DNA of 64,000 nt from Kibdelosporangium philippinense (GCF_021390435.2 NZ_JAJVCN010000004.1:62001-126000), one strand, 5' to 3'. Positions 52,382-61,751 are shown, counted from the first letter of the stretch. Notes: generated by a model not told the origin, from the sequence alone. Made by a program: numbers and translations.

Positions 52382-55042
52382 GTGGCGGATTTCGATCCTT
52401 ACGACTACCCGCGCCGCTGGGAGGCGGACGTGGTGCTGTCGGACGGCGGCACCGTCCACCTGAGACCGATCACGCCGGACGACGCCGACCGGCTGGTCGC
52501 GTTCCACGGCCGCCTGTCCGAGCGCACCAGGTACTTCCGGTACTTCGGCGCGTACCCGCGGATCCCACCGCGGGATCTGGAACGGTTCGTCACGCTCGAC
52601 CACCACGACCGGGTGGGTTTCGCGGCGATGCTCGGCGACGACATCATCGCCGTCGGCCGCTACGAACGCCTGCACGGCAGCGAGCAGGCCGAGGTCGCGT
52701 TCGTGGTGGAGGACGGTCACCAGGGCCGGGGCATCGGATCGATCCTCCTGGAACATCTGGCCGCGGCAGCGCAGGAAAGCGGCCTGAAACGGTTCGTCGC
52801 GGAGGTGCTCGGCGAGAACGGCCAGATGGTCAGGGTCTTCAAGGACGCCGGGTACCAGATCAGCCGCGCCCTTGAGGACGGCGTGATCCACCTGGAGTTC
52901 GCGATCGACCCGACCGAGGAGTCCGTCGCGGTCGCGCGTTCGCGGGAACAGGCCGCCGAGGCACGCAGTGTCCACAATGTCCTGCACCCCAAGTCGGTCG
53001 CGGTGATCGGCGCCTCGACCGATCCGACCAAGGTCGGCTACGCGGTACTGACGAACCTGCTCACCGCCGACTTCGCGGGCCCGGTGTTCCCCGTCAACGC
53101 CGAACACTTATCGGTCCGGGGCGTCCGCGCGTACCGCCGGGTTCTGGACATCCCTGACCCGGTCGACCTCGCGGTCGTGGCCGTGCCTGCCACGAGCATC
53201 AACGAGGTATTGGACGACTGCCTGGCCAAAGGCGTGAAAGCCCTGGTCGTTGTGACGTCCGGGTTCAGCGAGATCGGCGACGAGGGTCGCAGCGCTGAGC
53301 AGAAACTGGCCGAGGAGGCCAGGGCGCACGGCATGCGTGTGGTCGGTCCGAACGCGCTCGGTGTGGTGAACATGGACCGTGCTGTGCGGCTGAACGCGAG
53401 TCTGGCGCCGAAGCTGCCTGGCTTGGGGCGCACGGGTTTCTTCTGCCAATCGGGTGCCTTGGGCACCGCGATTCTGGCGGACGCGGCCGCGCGCGGCCTT
53501 GGCTTGTCGACGTTCGTCTCGGCAGGTAACCGGGCTGACGTGTCCGGTAACGACATGCTGCAGTACTGGATGACCGACCCGGCAACCGATGTGGTGTTGC
53601 TGTACCTGGAATCCTTCGGTAACCCAAGGAAATTCGCTCGGTTGGCGCGCAGATTGGGCCGTACGAAACCGATTGTTGCGGTGAAATCGGGCCGCAATGC
53701 CGTGTCGCCCGCGCTCCTGGCCACGTCGGTGCAGGTCGACGAGCCGAGCGTGCAGGCAGTGTTCGAGCAGGCCGGTGTGATCAGGGTCGAGTCCCTGGCG
53801 CAGCTGTTCGACACGGCTCTTTTGCTTGCACACCAACCATTGCCAGCGGGCAGTCAGGTCGCTGTGGTCGGTAACTCGACAGCGATCGGCGTGCTCGCGG
53901 CCGATACGGCGTTGGCGCAAGGCCTTGAGCTGGCGGAAGAGCCGATCGATGTCGGGCCGCAAGCGGGGCCCGAGGAGTTCGCGGCCGCGGTCCGAGAGGC
54001 CTTGGAGCGTGACGATGTCGACGCTCTGATCGTGGTTTTCGTGCCCCCGCTGGCGATTCCGGGAGCGGCCTACGCGCGCGAGCTCCGGGACGTGGGACAA
54101 GGGCAGGGAAAGCCGATTGTTTCCACGTTCTTGGCGGCCGAGGGTGTGCCCGCGGAGCTCGCGGTGGCTGGGCCGGACGGTTGGTCGCCGGGGCGCGGGT
54201 CGATCCCGTCCTATCCGAGCCCGGAACGAGCTGCTCTCGCGCTCGCCCGCGTGACCAGGTACGCCCGCTGGCGATCAGCCCCGCGAGGCACGCTGGCGCG
54301 TCCAACCGGGACAAAACCGGACGCGGCTCGTGATCTGGTTCAGTCCGTGATGGACAGCGGGGCCGAATGGCTTACCGATACGCAAGTCGTGCAGCTGCTG
54401 GGTTTCTACGGCATCGAGGTCGCGCCGTTCAAGATCGTCGCGAGTGCCGACGAAGCCGCTGACGCGGCGGAAAAACTGGGGTTCCCGGTCGCGGCGAAGG
54501 CGTCGAACTCCTTGTTGAAGCACCGGTCGGACCTGGTCGGCGTGCGGCTGGACATCAGCGGTCCGGACACCATGCGGGCGGCGTACACCGATCTCTGTCA
54601 GGTATCCGGTGTGGACACTGTGTACGTGCAACGGATGGTCGCCAAGGGCACCTCGTGTGTGATCGGCCTGCAGGACGACCCGTCCTTCGGCACGCTGGTC
54701 TCGTTCGGACTGTCCGGTGTGGTCAACGATCTGCTCGGAGATCGGGCATATCGCTCAATTCCGATGACCGACGTGGACGCGGCAGGCCTGGTTCGCGCAC
54801 CAAAAGCGGCGCCGCTGCTCGCGGGCTACGGCGGCAGCCCCATGGCAGACCTTGGCGCGCTGGAGGATCTCGTGCTACGGGTCGCCGCGCTCGCCGAAGA
54901 CGTCCCCGAGGTACGCAGGCTCGAGCTGGAACCTGTTGTGGCGTCGGAATCCGGTGCGAGCGTCGTGTATGCCCGAGTCGCGGTTGGACCGCCGCCGTCA
55001 CGCCACGACACCGGCCCGCGACGCCTGCGAACCATGAACTAG
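52382..55042 (+). CDS. Pat-type protein acetyltransferase with acyl-CoA ligase domain
   Basis: 886 aa, GTG start 52382. N-terminal GNAT domain (~15-175: VAFVVEDGHQGRGIGSILLE), then CoA-binding (SVAVIGASTDPTKVGYAV), succinyl-CoA-ligase-like and ATP-grasp domains (from ~640), as in Salmonella Pat order reversed and actinobacterial Pat. In active ADP-forming ligases the phospho-His is in SHTGS; here that stretch reads LLATSVQVDEPS with Leu near 446, so the His is missing. The ligase is predicted inactive and may sense acyl-CoA. Function: acetylates ACS and other enzymes. Confidence 0.88.
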   Translation: MADFDPYDYPRRWEADVVLSDGGTVHLRPITPDDADRLVAFHGRLSERTRYFRYFGAYPRIPPRDLERFVTLDHHDRVGFAAMLGDDIIAVGRYERLHGSEQAEVAFVVEDGHQGRGIGSILLEHLAAAAQESGLKRFVAEVLGENGQMVRVFKDAGYQISRALEDGVIHLEFAIDPTEESVAVARSREQAAEARSVHNVLHPKSVAVIGASTDPTKVGYAVLTNLLTADFAGPVFPVNAEHLSVRGVRAYRRVLDIPDPVDLAVVAVPATSINEVLDDCLAKGVKALVVVTSGFSEIGDEGRSAEQKLAEEARAHGMRVVGPNALGVVNMDRAVRLNASLAPKLPGLGRTGFFCQSGALGTAILADAAARGLGLSTFVSAGNRADVSGNDMLQYWMTDPATDVVLLYLESFGNPRKFARLARRLGRTKPIVAVKSGRNAVSPALLATSVQVDEPSVQAVFEQAGVIRVESLAQLFDTALLLAHQPLPAGSQVAVVGNSTAIGVLAADTALAQGLELAEEPIDVGPQAGPEEFAAAVREALERDDVDALIVVFVPPLAIPGAAYARELRDVGQGQGKPIVSTFLAAEGVPAELAVAGPDGWSPGRGSIPSYPSPERAALALARVTRYARWRSAPRGTLARPTGTKPDAARDLVQSVMDSGAEWLTDTQVVQLLGFYGIEVAPFKIVASADEAADAAEKLGFPVAAKASNSLLKHRSDLVGVRLDISGPDTMRAAYTDLCQVSGVDTVYVQRMVAKGTSCVIGLQDDPSFGTLVSFGLSGVVNDLLGDRAYRSIPMTDVDAAGLVRAPKAAPLLAGYGGSPMADLGALEDLVLRVAALAEDVPEVRRLELEPVVASESGASVVYARVAVGPPPSRHDTGPRRLRTMN

Positions 55043-55111
55043 ACCACGTGGGGTGGACAACACCTGAGTGAAGGGTGTCTACTGATCGACGGCCTTGAGG
55101 AGGTGAGCCGA

Positions 55112-55165
55112 ATGTCCGCTGATGGAAGTAGTAGTCGTCGATACCTCGCGGGCTCGGCTCGATAA
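55112..55165 (+). CDS. 17-aa leader ORF upstream of mgtC
   Basis: MSADGSSSRRYLAGSAR with GAGGAGG 6 bases before its ATG, a better ribosome site than many real genes nearby. It ends 39 bases before the MgtC start. May be an attenuation leader; too short for proof. Confidence 0.35.
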   Translation: MSADGSSSRRYLAGSAR

Positions 55166-55204
55166 ACCGGCCGACTCGCGGGACAACCGTGGGGAGGTCG
55201 CGAA

Positions 55205-55633
55205 ATGACCACATTTGAGATGGGCCTGCGGATCGCGGCCGGGGTTGGTCTCGGCGCGCTGATCGGGTTCGAACGTCAATTCCGCGCCCGGATGGCCGGG
55301 ATGCGGACCAATGCCCTGGTTTCGGTCGGGGCCACGTTGTTCGTGCTGCTCTCGGCGCATGGATTCGGCGGTATGACAGACGCCGATCCGACGCGAGTGG
55401 CCGCGCAAATCGTGTCAGGCATCGGTTTTCTTGGTGCTGGCGTCATCCTGAGGGACGGCGCCAGCATTCGAGGGCTCAACACGGCGGCAACGCTGTGGTG
55501 CTCGGCAGCCGTCGGAGCGTTGGCCGGAACCGGCCTTTACATCGTCGCGGCGATGGGCGCGGTGACCGTGCTGGGCACGAACATCGTATTGCGTTGGGCG
55601 GCAAGGAAAGTCGACCGGCAGAACGGCGACTAG
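55205..55633 (+). CDS. mgtC: MgtC/SapB family membrane protein
   Basis: 142 aa, four to five helices. Family core: AAGVGLGALIGFERQFRARM, GMRTNALVSVGATLFVLLS, QIVSGIGFLGAGVILRDG, GLNTAATLWCSAAVGALAG. Short form without the C-terminal ACT-like extension. Linked to growth at low Mg2+ and P-type ATPase control in other bacteria. Its stop overlaps that of the convergent FMN reductase. Confidence 0.93.
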   Translation: MTTFEMGLRIAAGVGLGALIGFERQFRARMAGMRTNALVSVGATLFVLLSAHGFGGMTDADPTRVAAQIVSGIGFLGAGVILRDGASIRGLNTAATLWCSAAVGALAGTGLYIVAAMGAVTVLGTNIVLRWAARKVDRQNGD

Positions 55634-56214
55634 TTCGCCTCTGCGATGAGAGCGGCGACCGCATGCTGATGCCTGATCAGATCGGACAGTCCGTTGAGGA
55701 CGTTCGAGAGGATCGCGGTCGCCTGCTCAGGCAAAGCGTCCGAGTCAGTCAAGTGCTGGTGTGCCAAGGAAAGAAGGAACTCCGGCTGGCCAAGAACGGC
55801 GGCGTTCATCTTGTGCAGCACAACCCGCAGATTCAGTTGCGCCCGGATTGTCCCTATCGGACTCGTTGACGCGCCGATGATGGCGACGGGTTTGCGGTTG
55901 AGTACATCGCCGAAGTCGCTGGGCCGTGACAGCCAGTCGAGCGCGTTCTTCAGCACACCAGGGAGGGATCCGTTGTACTCAGGGGTGGCGATGAGAACCC
56001 CGTCCGCCGCGTGGATCCGCTGTCGCAGATCGGTGACGGCGGCCGGGGCGGGGTGCTCCTCGTCCTCGTTGAACGGCGGGATGGCGGCCAGATCTTGGAA
56101 ACGGTCGAACGACAACTCCGGCGGCGCCACATTCTGTGCCGCGGTCAACAGCCGGGTGTTGAGGGACGCCTTGCGCAGGCTTCCGGACAGGGCAAGGATC
56201 GTCAGATCCGACAT
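55630..56214 (-). CDS. NADPH-dependent FMN reductase
   Basis: 194 aa flavodoxin-like fold. LSGSLRKASLNTRLL (FMN phosphate loop), ADGVLIATPEYNGSLPGVLKNALDW (signature) and VAIIGASTSPIGTIRAQ. Reduces FMN or quinones with NADPH. Follows the tryptophan dioxygenase gene by 13 bases: probably one operon. Confidence 0.92.
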   Translation of the reverse strand: MSDLTILALSGSLRKASLNTRLLTAAQNVAPPELSFDRFQDLAAIPPFNEDEEHPAPAAVTDLRQRIHAADGVLIATPEYNGSLPGVLKNALDWLSRPSDFGDVLNRKPVAIIGASTSPIGTIRAQLNLRVVLHKMNAAVLGQPEFLLSLAHQHLTDSDALPEQATAILSNVLNGLSDLIRHQHAVAALIAEAN

Positions 56215-56227
56215 GGTTCTCCTAGAG

Positions 56228-57010
56228 CTAAGCCGGGTTCATCGTCCACAGATCGGGGAACGGCAGCGAGCTGCTGGATTTCTCCAGCCAGCCCACACCG
56301 CTGGTGCCGTAGTACCCGGGCCGGTCGCCGAACGACCGCCGGGTGGCTGTCAGGTGCAGGTACTGGTATTCGCCGTATCCTTCGGCGACCCGCATCAGCG
56401 CTTCGCCGCAGGAACGCAGGTCGGCCAGCCCTCCGTCGTCGCCATAGAAGACCGTGCTCCAGACCTCGGCAACTCCTGGGTGCGGTTGGCGTGGGCACTC
56501 CGAGGCGACGTCGAGGACTTCCTGCGGAACGGGCAGGCCACGCCGGTGCAAGAGGTGCAGCACCGCTGTGTACACACAGGGTGCGTGCAAGGTGGCGTGC
56601 AGGTCGCCGTGCGGACCGGGTACCTGGGCGAGCTCGGCGGATTTCAGGTCGAGCAGGAAGGCCATTTCACGAAATTTCCACGACTGCAGCGAGGAAGACT
56701 TGCCGTGCTCGGCGCTGAGCCCGTCCTTGATCGGGAGAAAATCGCCGACCGTCATCCATTCCAAGGATTTCCAGGAGGCGTTGAGCGCCGTGAAGTGTGC
56801 GGCGATCCGGCGCAGTGTCGTGATCGCTTCCGGTACCGCGTCGGTCTGCAGGTGCTCGATCACGCGGCGAAGTTCGGCGGCGATCAGGCCGAAATACAGT
56901 TCCTGCACCTGGCACACGGCCAGGAACGACAGTTCACCATCGGTATCGGTGACCGGCTGCTGCAAGGCGTGCAGCTGGTCGGCCCGCAAATAGGCGTTGT
57001 ACGCAGTCAT
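56228..57010 (-). CDS. Tryptophan 2,3-dioxygenase family protein
   Basis: 260 aa from ATG 57010 (MTAYNAYLRADQLHAL; GGAGG upstream). Helical haem dioxygenase pattern: FLAVCQVQELYFGLIAAELR, SWKFREMAFLLDLKSAELAQ, and HLTATRRSFGDRPGYYGTSG followed by VGWLEKSSSSLPFPDLW, the TDO C-terminal signature (GTSGV). Shorter than KynA (~280) but with the main regions. Could serve tryptophan catabolism or a specialised pathway. Confidence 0.85.
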   Translation of the reverse strand: MTAYNAYLRADQLHALQQPVTDTDGELSFLAVCQVQELYFGLIAAELRRVIEHLQTDAVPEAITTLRRIAAHFTALNASWKSLEWMTVGDFLPIKDGLSAEHGKSSSLQSWKFREMAFLLDLKSAELAQVPGPHGDLHATLHAPCVYTAVLHLLHRRGLPVPQEVLDVASECPRQPHPGVAEVWSTVFYGDDGGLADLRSCGEALMRVAEGYGEYQYLHLTATRRSFGDRPGYYGTSGVGWLEKSSSSLPFPDLWTMNPA

Positions 57011-57195
57011 TGCGATCAAGCCTCCTGGACTTCGATGGACCTTCATGGTCGTCATCCAGGGGTATGCGTGACAAATTCCAATGTGGGTATACGCCATGCT
57101 TGTTTGGCTATAACGCACACAAGGCCCCGCACCCACGTAAGTGCTCCGAGCCGGCAGGACGGCCCGAAGCACTCACGCGGTGCAGGGTATTAACT

Positions 57196-57522
57196 TCAGG
57201 TTGGGTGGGGGCTCGCTCCCGCCGCCAGACTGAACGAGCCCCCGTCTATGGAGGGATCAGCACGCGCTGATACCCAGTGATGTGCTGCCGCATCCGCAGC
57301 AGCGGGGTGCCCAGCGGCGATCCCGGAACCGCCGGACACGAACCCGCTGCTCATCGCACCCCCGGTGCGGTCACGCAGGATCAAAGTCGGTGTCGATCTC
57401 GTTGCCACAGTCAGCAGCACCAAGACAGCGACTGTGAGCACGACCTGCACGCGCGGTCCAGCGAGGGCGAGAACGCCCGCGAAGATAAGCAACGCGATGG
57501 TCACACGCTCGTGTGTGCGCAT
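57196..57522 (-). CDS. Small two-helix membrane protein
   Basis: 108 aa from ATG 57522 with GAGGAGGAG upstream. Two helices (RVTIALLIFAGVLALAGPRV, QVVLTVAVLVLLTVATR) then a Gly/Ala/Ser-rich tail, weakly conserved. Same strand as the TDO gene; plausible but not certain. Function unknown. The surrounding 57011-57195 and 57523-57691 show no other gene. Confidence 0.5.
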   Translation of the reverse strand: MRTHERVTIALLIFAGVLALAGPRVQVVLTVAVLVLLTVATRSTPTLILRDRTGGAMSSGFVSGGSGIAAGHPAAADAAAHHWVSARADPSIDGGSFSLAAGASPHPT

Positions 57523-57691
57523 CTGGCTCCTCCTCGTCGAGGACCGTGGCGGCAGGGTGAATGAAAGTTAAGGCACAAAACCGGCCTGGGTCAAGAATGT
57601 GATTGGAGTTCATGCACGTGAACATTTGCTCCCAGGCTTCTTTGAGGTCACGCCCAGGGTGCTCGCGGTTACGCACGGCATACCTGAGGGC

Positions 57692-58933
57692 ATGACTGGC
57701 ACTCAAGCCTCAGCCAGGCCACCGACGGGGCCAACGGTGGCAAGAACCGTCACCGTCGACGTGGTCGTCCCGGTCTACAACGAGCAACGGGCGCTGCGTG
57801 GCTGCGTCGACGTGCTGAAATCCTATCTGGCGGAACGGTTTCCGTTCGAATGGACCATCACCGTCGTCGACAATGCGAGCACCGACGGCACGTTGTCGAT
57901 CGCCAACGAACTGGCACAAGCCGATGATCACGTCCGCGTGCTGCACCTGGACGAGAAAGGACGAGGCCGGGCGCTACGCACCGCATGGCAATGGAGTGAC
58001 GCCGATGTCGTGGCGTATATGGATGTCGACCTGTCGACCGGGCTGGATGCCTTGCTGCCCTTGGTCGCGCCACTGGTCAACGGGCACTCCGACGTCTCGA
58101 TCGGATCGCGCCTCGCGCCGGGCGCCAGAACGGTTCGCGGGCCGAAACGTGAGCTGATTTCCCGCGGCTACAACGCACTCATCAGGCTGAGCCATGGCGC
58201 GAAGTTCACCGACGCGCAGTGCGGCTTCAAGGCTGCGCGTACGGACGTGATCCGGCCGCTGCTCGAGCATGTCCGGGACGACAACTGGTTCTTCGACACG
58301 GAGTTGCTGCTTCTGGCCGAACACAACGGATTGCGGGTGCATGAGGTCCCGGTTGACTGGGTTGAGGACATGGATACTCGTGTCCGAATTGGATCGACTG
58401 CGCTTGAGGACATTCGGGGCTTGATCAGGGTCGCTCGTGCCAAGGCTGGTGGGACCGCCCGCGTTCGGGACCTTCCTGTCCGGCCGGAGCCTCGCGCGGC
58501 GCATCCGGATGCGGTTGTGTCCAGAAGAGACACTGGGTTGGTCTGGCAGCTGTTGTCCTTCGGTGCGATCGGTGTTGTGTCCACAGCGGTCACACTGGTG
58601 TTGTACGCGATGTTCAGATCGGTGATGAACCCTTTGGTTGCCAACCTTTTGGCGCTGATCGTGACGACAATGTTCAACACCGAGGCCAACCGTCGGTTCA
58701 CGTTCCTCGGCCCCCGAGGCTCGTCCGGCCGGGTGCATTTCCAAGGTCTGATCATCTTCGGGTTGTACTACGCGTTCACGTCGGCGGCGTTGCTCGTTCT
58801 GCATTCCACTGTGGCCGAACCTGGCCGGATGCTTGAGCTGACTGTGCTGCTGGGTGCTTCACTGCTTGGCACGGTCGGCCGATTCGTATTGCTGCGTGGC
58901 TGGGTTTTCAAACAGGGAAAGGGAAGGGTATGA
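57692..58933 (+). CDS. GT2 glycosyltransferase fused to GtrA
   Basis: 413 aa, ATG start 57692 (MTGTQASARPP). GT2 catalytic domain: VDVVVPVYNEQRAL, DNASTDGT, YMDVDLSTGLDALL (DxD) and FFDTELLLLAE, as in dolichyl-phosphate-sugar synthases. C-terminal GtrA membrane domain, four helices (LLSFGAIGVVSTAVTLVLY; NTEANRRFTF; ALLVLHST; LLGTVGRFVLLRGWVF). Likely makes or flips an undecaprenyl-phosphate sugar used by the next gene, which it overlaps by ATGA. Confidence 0.9.
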   Translation: MTGTQASARPPTGPTVARTVTVDVVVPVYNEQRALRGCVDVLKSYLAERFPFEWTITVVDNASTDGTLSIANELAQADDHVRVLHLDEKGRGRALRTAWQWSDADVVAYMDVDLSTGLDALLPLVAPLVNGHSDVSIGSRLAPGARTVRGPKRELISRGYNALIRLSHGAKFTDAQCGFKAARTDVIRPLLEHVRDDNWFFDTELLLLAEHNGLRVHEVPVDWVEDMDTRVRIGSTALEDIRGLIRVARAKAGGTARVRDLPVRPEPRAAHPDAVVSRRDTGLVWQLLSFGAIGVVSTAVTLVLYAMFRSVMNPLVANLLALIVTTMFNTEANRRFTFLGPRGSSGRVHFQGLIIFGLYYAFTSAALLVLHSTVAEPGRMLELTVLLGASLLGTVGRFVLLRGWVFKQGKGRV

Positions 58934-60981
58934 CAGTCGCCGCTGTGGAACACGCGGAGGTGATGGTCGCGTCGCGACGACCGGCGATCTGGCATCGGTA
59001 CGCCCTCGCGGCTATCCTTGTCGCCGGTGGGGTTTTCTACGCTTCCGTGCTGTGGAGCGGAAGTTGGGGCAACACGTACTACACGGCTGCGGTGAAGTCG
59101 ATGTCGTTGAACTTCACCAACTTCGTCTTCGGCTCGTTCGACCCGGCCGGTGTGGTCACAGTGGACAAACCACCGTTGGCGTTGTGGCCTCAGGTGATCT
59201 CGGTGTGGATCTTCGGGTACCACGACTGGTCGGTCCTTTTGCCGCAGGTGATCGAGGGTGTTGCCGCGATCTTCCTGCTACACCGGACAGTTCGGCTGTG
59301 GGCTGGGCAGAACGCGGCACTGGTCGCGGCGCTGATCTTCGCGCTGACGCCGATCACGGTTGTCACCAATCGGACCAACAACACCGACACGATGCTTGTG
59401 CTGATGCTTGTGGCTGCGGCTTATGCGTTTACGCGTGCGATGAAGGTGGTTGAGCCCAGGACGCGGACGAAGTGGTTGTGGTTTGCGGCTTTTCTGATCG
59501 GCTGTGGGTTCTTGGCCAAGATGCTGGCCGCGTGGATCGTCGTGCCCGCTTTCGTTGCTGCTTATCTGGCTGGGAGCAAGGCAAATTGGCGTCGGAAAGC
59601 CTTCGATGTGATTGGTGCCGCTGTGGTTCTGCTTGCCAGTTCACTGTGGTGGGTGGCCGTTGTGGACTTGTGGCCGGGACGTAAGCCTTATATCGGTGGA
59701 AGTACTGACGGTAGTGCGTTGGATTTGGTGCTCGGCTACAACGGGCTCGGCCGGGTCTTCGGTGGCGAAGGACGCAGCGGCGGAGTCGTTTTCGGCGGCG
59801 GCAGTGGACCCGGCGGTGGCGGTGCTGCAACCGGTGGGCTTGGTGGTGGCGGCGTTTCAGGTGGCGGTGGGGCTGGTGGGATTGTCGGTGGTGGCGGACC
59901 GGGTGGGGCTGGCGGTGGCGGTGCCAATCTTGCTTTCGGTGGGGAAGCCGGTCCTGGCCGGATGTTCGGCGAGGCGGTCGGCGGCCAGATCAGCTGGCTG
60001 CTTCCATTGGCCTTGATCGCACTCGTTGTCGCTTCTGTCCTTGGATTCCGTCGATTCCGCCGGTTCGCTCCCGCGGACACCGCCCAGCGCGCCGGTTGGG
60101 TGCTGTGGGGCACCTGGTTGATCGTCAACGCCCTGGTTTTCAGCCTGCAGGAAGGCATTTTCCATCCCTACTACACCACCGTGATGGCTCCAGCGATCGG
60201 TGCCTTGGTCGGCGTCGGCACGGTATGGGCGATCAAGATGTACCGCGAACCCAAGGGATTGAGCTGGCTTGTGCTTCCTGCCAGTGTCGCGGTCGCGGCG
60301 GCGTGGGCATGGGTGTTGATCTCACGGGACACCGCATGGAACGGCTGGCTCCGATGGGCCGTGCTTTGTGTCGCGGTGGTCGCGATCCTGGTTTTGGTGC
60401 TGCGTAAGGCCAAACGCGCAGCCATTGTGCTCGGTGTGGTGGCCGTGTTACTTGCTCCTGGTGTGTGGTCGGGTGCTGGGGCGTTCGCGTCCACCGGCAA
60501 TCCGGGGATCCCGATGGCTGGACCGGCGGCGAACTCGGCTGGCGGTTTCATCCTGCGGCTGCCGCCGGGCCAGACGACTCCGCCGCCTGGGATGATGCCG
60601 CCGCAAAATGCCGGTCCAGCCAGGGCGAACGGCACCCTCACCGCTGACCAGCGCAAGATCGTGGACTACGCCAAGGCGAACGCGGGCGGTGCCGAGTATC
60701 TGATGGCCGTGGAGGGCGGGGCTCAGGCCGCGTCGGCGTACATCATGGCCACCGACGAGAACATCGTCAGCATGGGCGGCTTCAGCGGCCGCGACCCGGC
60801 ACCGACCGTGGAGCAGTTGGCCACGTGGGTCAAGGACGGCAAGCTGAAATTCGTCCTGGTCGGCGGCCGCGGTGGGATGCGTGGTGGCCAAGCCTCGGCG
60901 ACGTCCACGTGGGTACAGGAGAACTGCCGGTCCGTGCTCACCGCGGGCACTCAGCAGCTTTATGAGTGCACGGTCGAGTGA
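58930..60981 (+). CDS. GT39/ArnT-like membrane mannosyl/arabinosyltransferase
   Basis: 683 aa, ~10 membrane helices. N-terminal ArnT/PMT-type motif NTYYTAAVKSMSLNFTNFVF with VDKPPLALWPQ (conserved Asp-Lys-Pro-Pro), and NRTNNTDTML loop. A large Gly-rich loop (~275-340) interrupts the helices; the C-terminal extracellular domain has ANAGGAEYLMAVEGGAQAAS. Transfers a sugar from a lipid-phosphate donor to wall or protein outside the membrane. Overlaps the GT2-GtrA gene. Confidence 0.9.
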   Translation: MTVAAVEHAEVMVASRRPAIWHRYALAAILVAGGVFYASVLWSGSWGNTYYTAAVKSMSLNFTNFVFGSFDPAGVVTVDKPPLALWPQVISVWIFGYHDWSVLLPQVIEGVAAIFLLHRTVRLWAGQNAALVAALIFALTPITVVTNRTNNTDTMLVLMLVAAAYAFTRAMKVVEPRTRTKWLWFAAFLIGCGFLAKMLAAWIVVPAFVAAYLAGSKANWRRKAFDVIGAAVVLLASSLWWVAVVDLWPGRKPYIGGSTDGSALDLVLGYNGLGRVFGGEGRSGGVVFGGGSGPGGGGAATGGLGGGGVSGGGGAGGIVGGGGPGGAGGGGANLAFGGEAGPGRMFGEAVGGQISWLLPLALIALVVASVLGFRRFRRFAPADTAQRAGWVLWGTWLIVNALVFSLQEGIFHPYYTTVMAPAIGALVGVGTVWAIKMYREPKGLSWLVLPASVAVAAAWAWVLISRDTAWNGWLRWAVLCVAVVAILVLVLRKAKRAAIVLGVVAVLLAPGVWSGAGAFASTGNPGIPMAGPAANSAGGFILRLPPGQTTPPPGMMPPQNAGPARANGTLTADQRKIVDYAKANAGGAEYLMAVEGGAQAASAYIMATDENIVSMGGFSGRDPAPTVEQLATWVKDGKLKFVLVGGRGGMRGGQASATSTWVQENCRSVLTAGTQQLYECTVE

Positions 60982-60990
60982 ATCACAGCG

Positions 60991-61023
60991 TGCTCCCAGG
61001 TTGCTCCCAGGTTGTTCCCAGGT
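60991..61023 (+). promoter_or_regulatory. Three 11-bp direct repeats before the response regulator
   Basis: TGCTCCCAGGT (60991-61001), TGCTCCCAGGT (61002-61012), TGTTCCCAGGT (61013-61023): tandem 11-mers ending 20 bases before GTG 61044. OmpR-family dimers bind 11-bp-spaced direct repeats, so it is a candidate autoregulatory operator. Confidence 0.65.
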
Positions 61024-61043
61024 TCGTCGTTGACGCTGGTCAG

Positions 61044-61751
61044 GTGGAGTCCCAGCAGGCGACCGTGCTCGTGGTCGACGACGAACCGAACATCCTGGAG
61101 CTGCTGTCGGCCGCGCTTCGGCTCAGCGGGTTCGTCGTGCACGCGGCGGACTGCGGGGCCGAAGCGCTGGCCGCCGCCCGCCGGATCCGGCCCGACATCG
61201 TGGTGCTCGACGTGATGCTGCCCGACACCGACGGCTTCACCCTGGCCCGAGGCCTGCGCACGATCCAGGACCGTCTCCCGGTGCTGTTCCTGACCGCCCG
61301 TGACGCGGTGGAGGACCGGATCGCGGGCCTGACCGCGGGCGGCGACGACTACGTGACCAAGCCGTTCAGCCTTGAGGAAGTGGTCCTGCGCCTGCGCGCG
61401 ATCCTGCGCCGGACCAACGGCGCCGAGACGCCGCGGGACGACGGCACCTTCCGGTACGCGGACCTCGTGCTGGATGAGGACGCGCACGAGGTCTATCGCG
61501 CGGGCAAGCTCGTGCAACTGTCGCCGACGGAGTTCAACCTGCTGCGCTACCTGATGGTCAACGCGGAACGCGTGGTCAGCAAACCCCAGATCCTCGACCG
61601 GGTCTGGAACTACGACTTCGGCGGCGACGGCCGGATCGTCGAGTCGTACATCAGCTACCTCCGCCGCAAGATCGACTCGGTGCACCCTGCCCTGATCCAC
61701 ACCATTCGAGGCGTCGGCTACTCACTCAGGCTGCCGCGGGACGAGCGCTGA
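61044..61751 (+). CDS. OmpR-family response regulator
   Basis: 235 aa, GTG start 61044 (VESQQATVLVVDDEP). Receiver: VVDDEPNILELL, phospho-acceptor Asp56 in VVLDVMLPDTDG, LTARDAVEDRI, KPFSLEE. C-terminal winged helix: LVLDEDAHEVYRAGK, LSPTEFNLLRYLMVNAERVV and VESYISYLRRKID. Pairs with the histidine kinase next door (TGATG overlap). Confidence 0.95.
   Translation: MESQQATVLVVDDEPNILELLSAALRLSGFVVHAADCGAEALAAARRIRPDIVVLDVMLPDTDGFTLARGLRTIQDRLPVLFLTARDAVEDRIAGLTAGGDDYVTKPFSLEEVVLRLRAILRRTNGAETPRDDGTFRYADLVLDEDAHEVYRAGKLVQLSPTEFNLLRYLMVNAERVVSKPQILDRVWNYDFGGDGRIVESYISYLRRKIDSVHPALIHTIRGVGYSLRLPRDER

Noticed and set aside
55043..55204. M-box magnesium riboswitch upstream of mgtC
   Set aside because: The conserved M-box core could not be found; only the leader ORF stands out.
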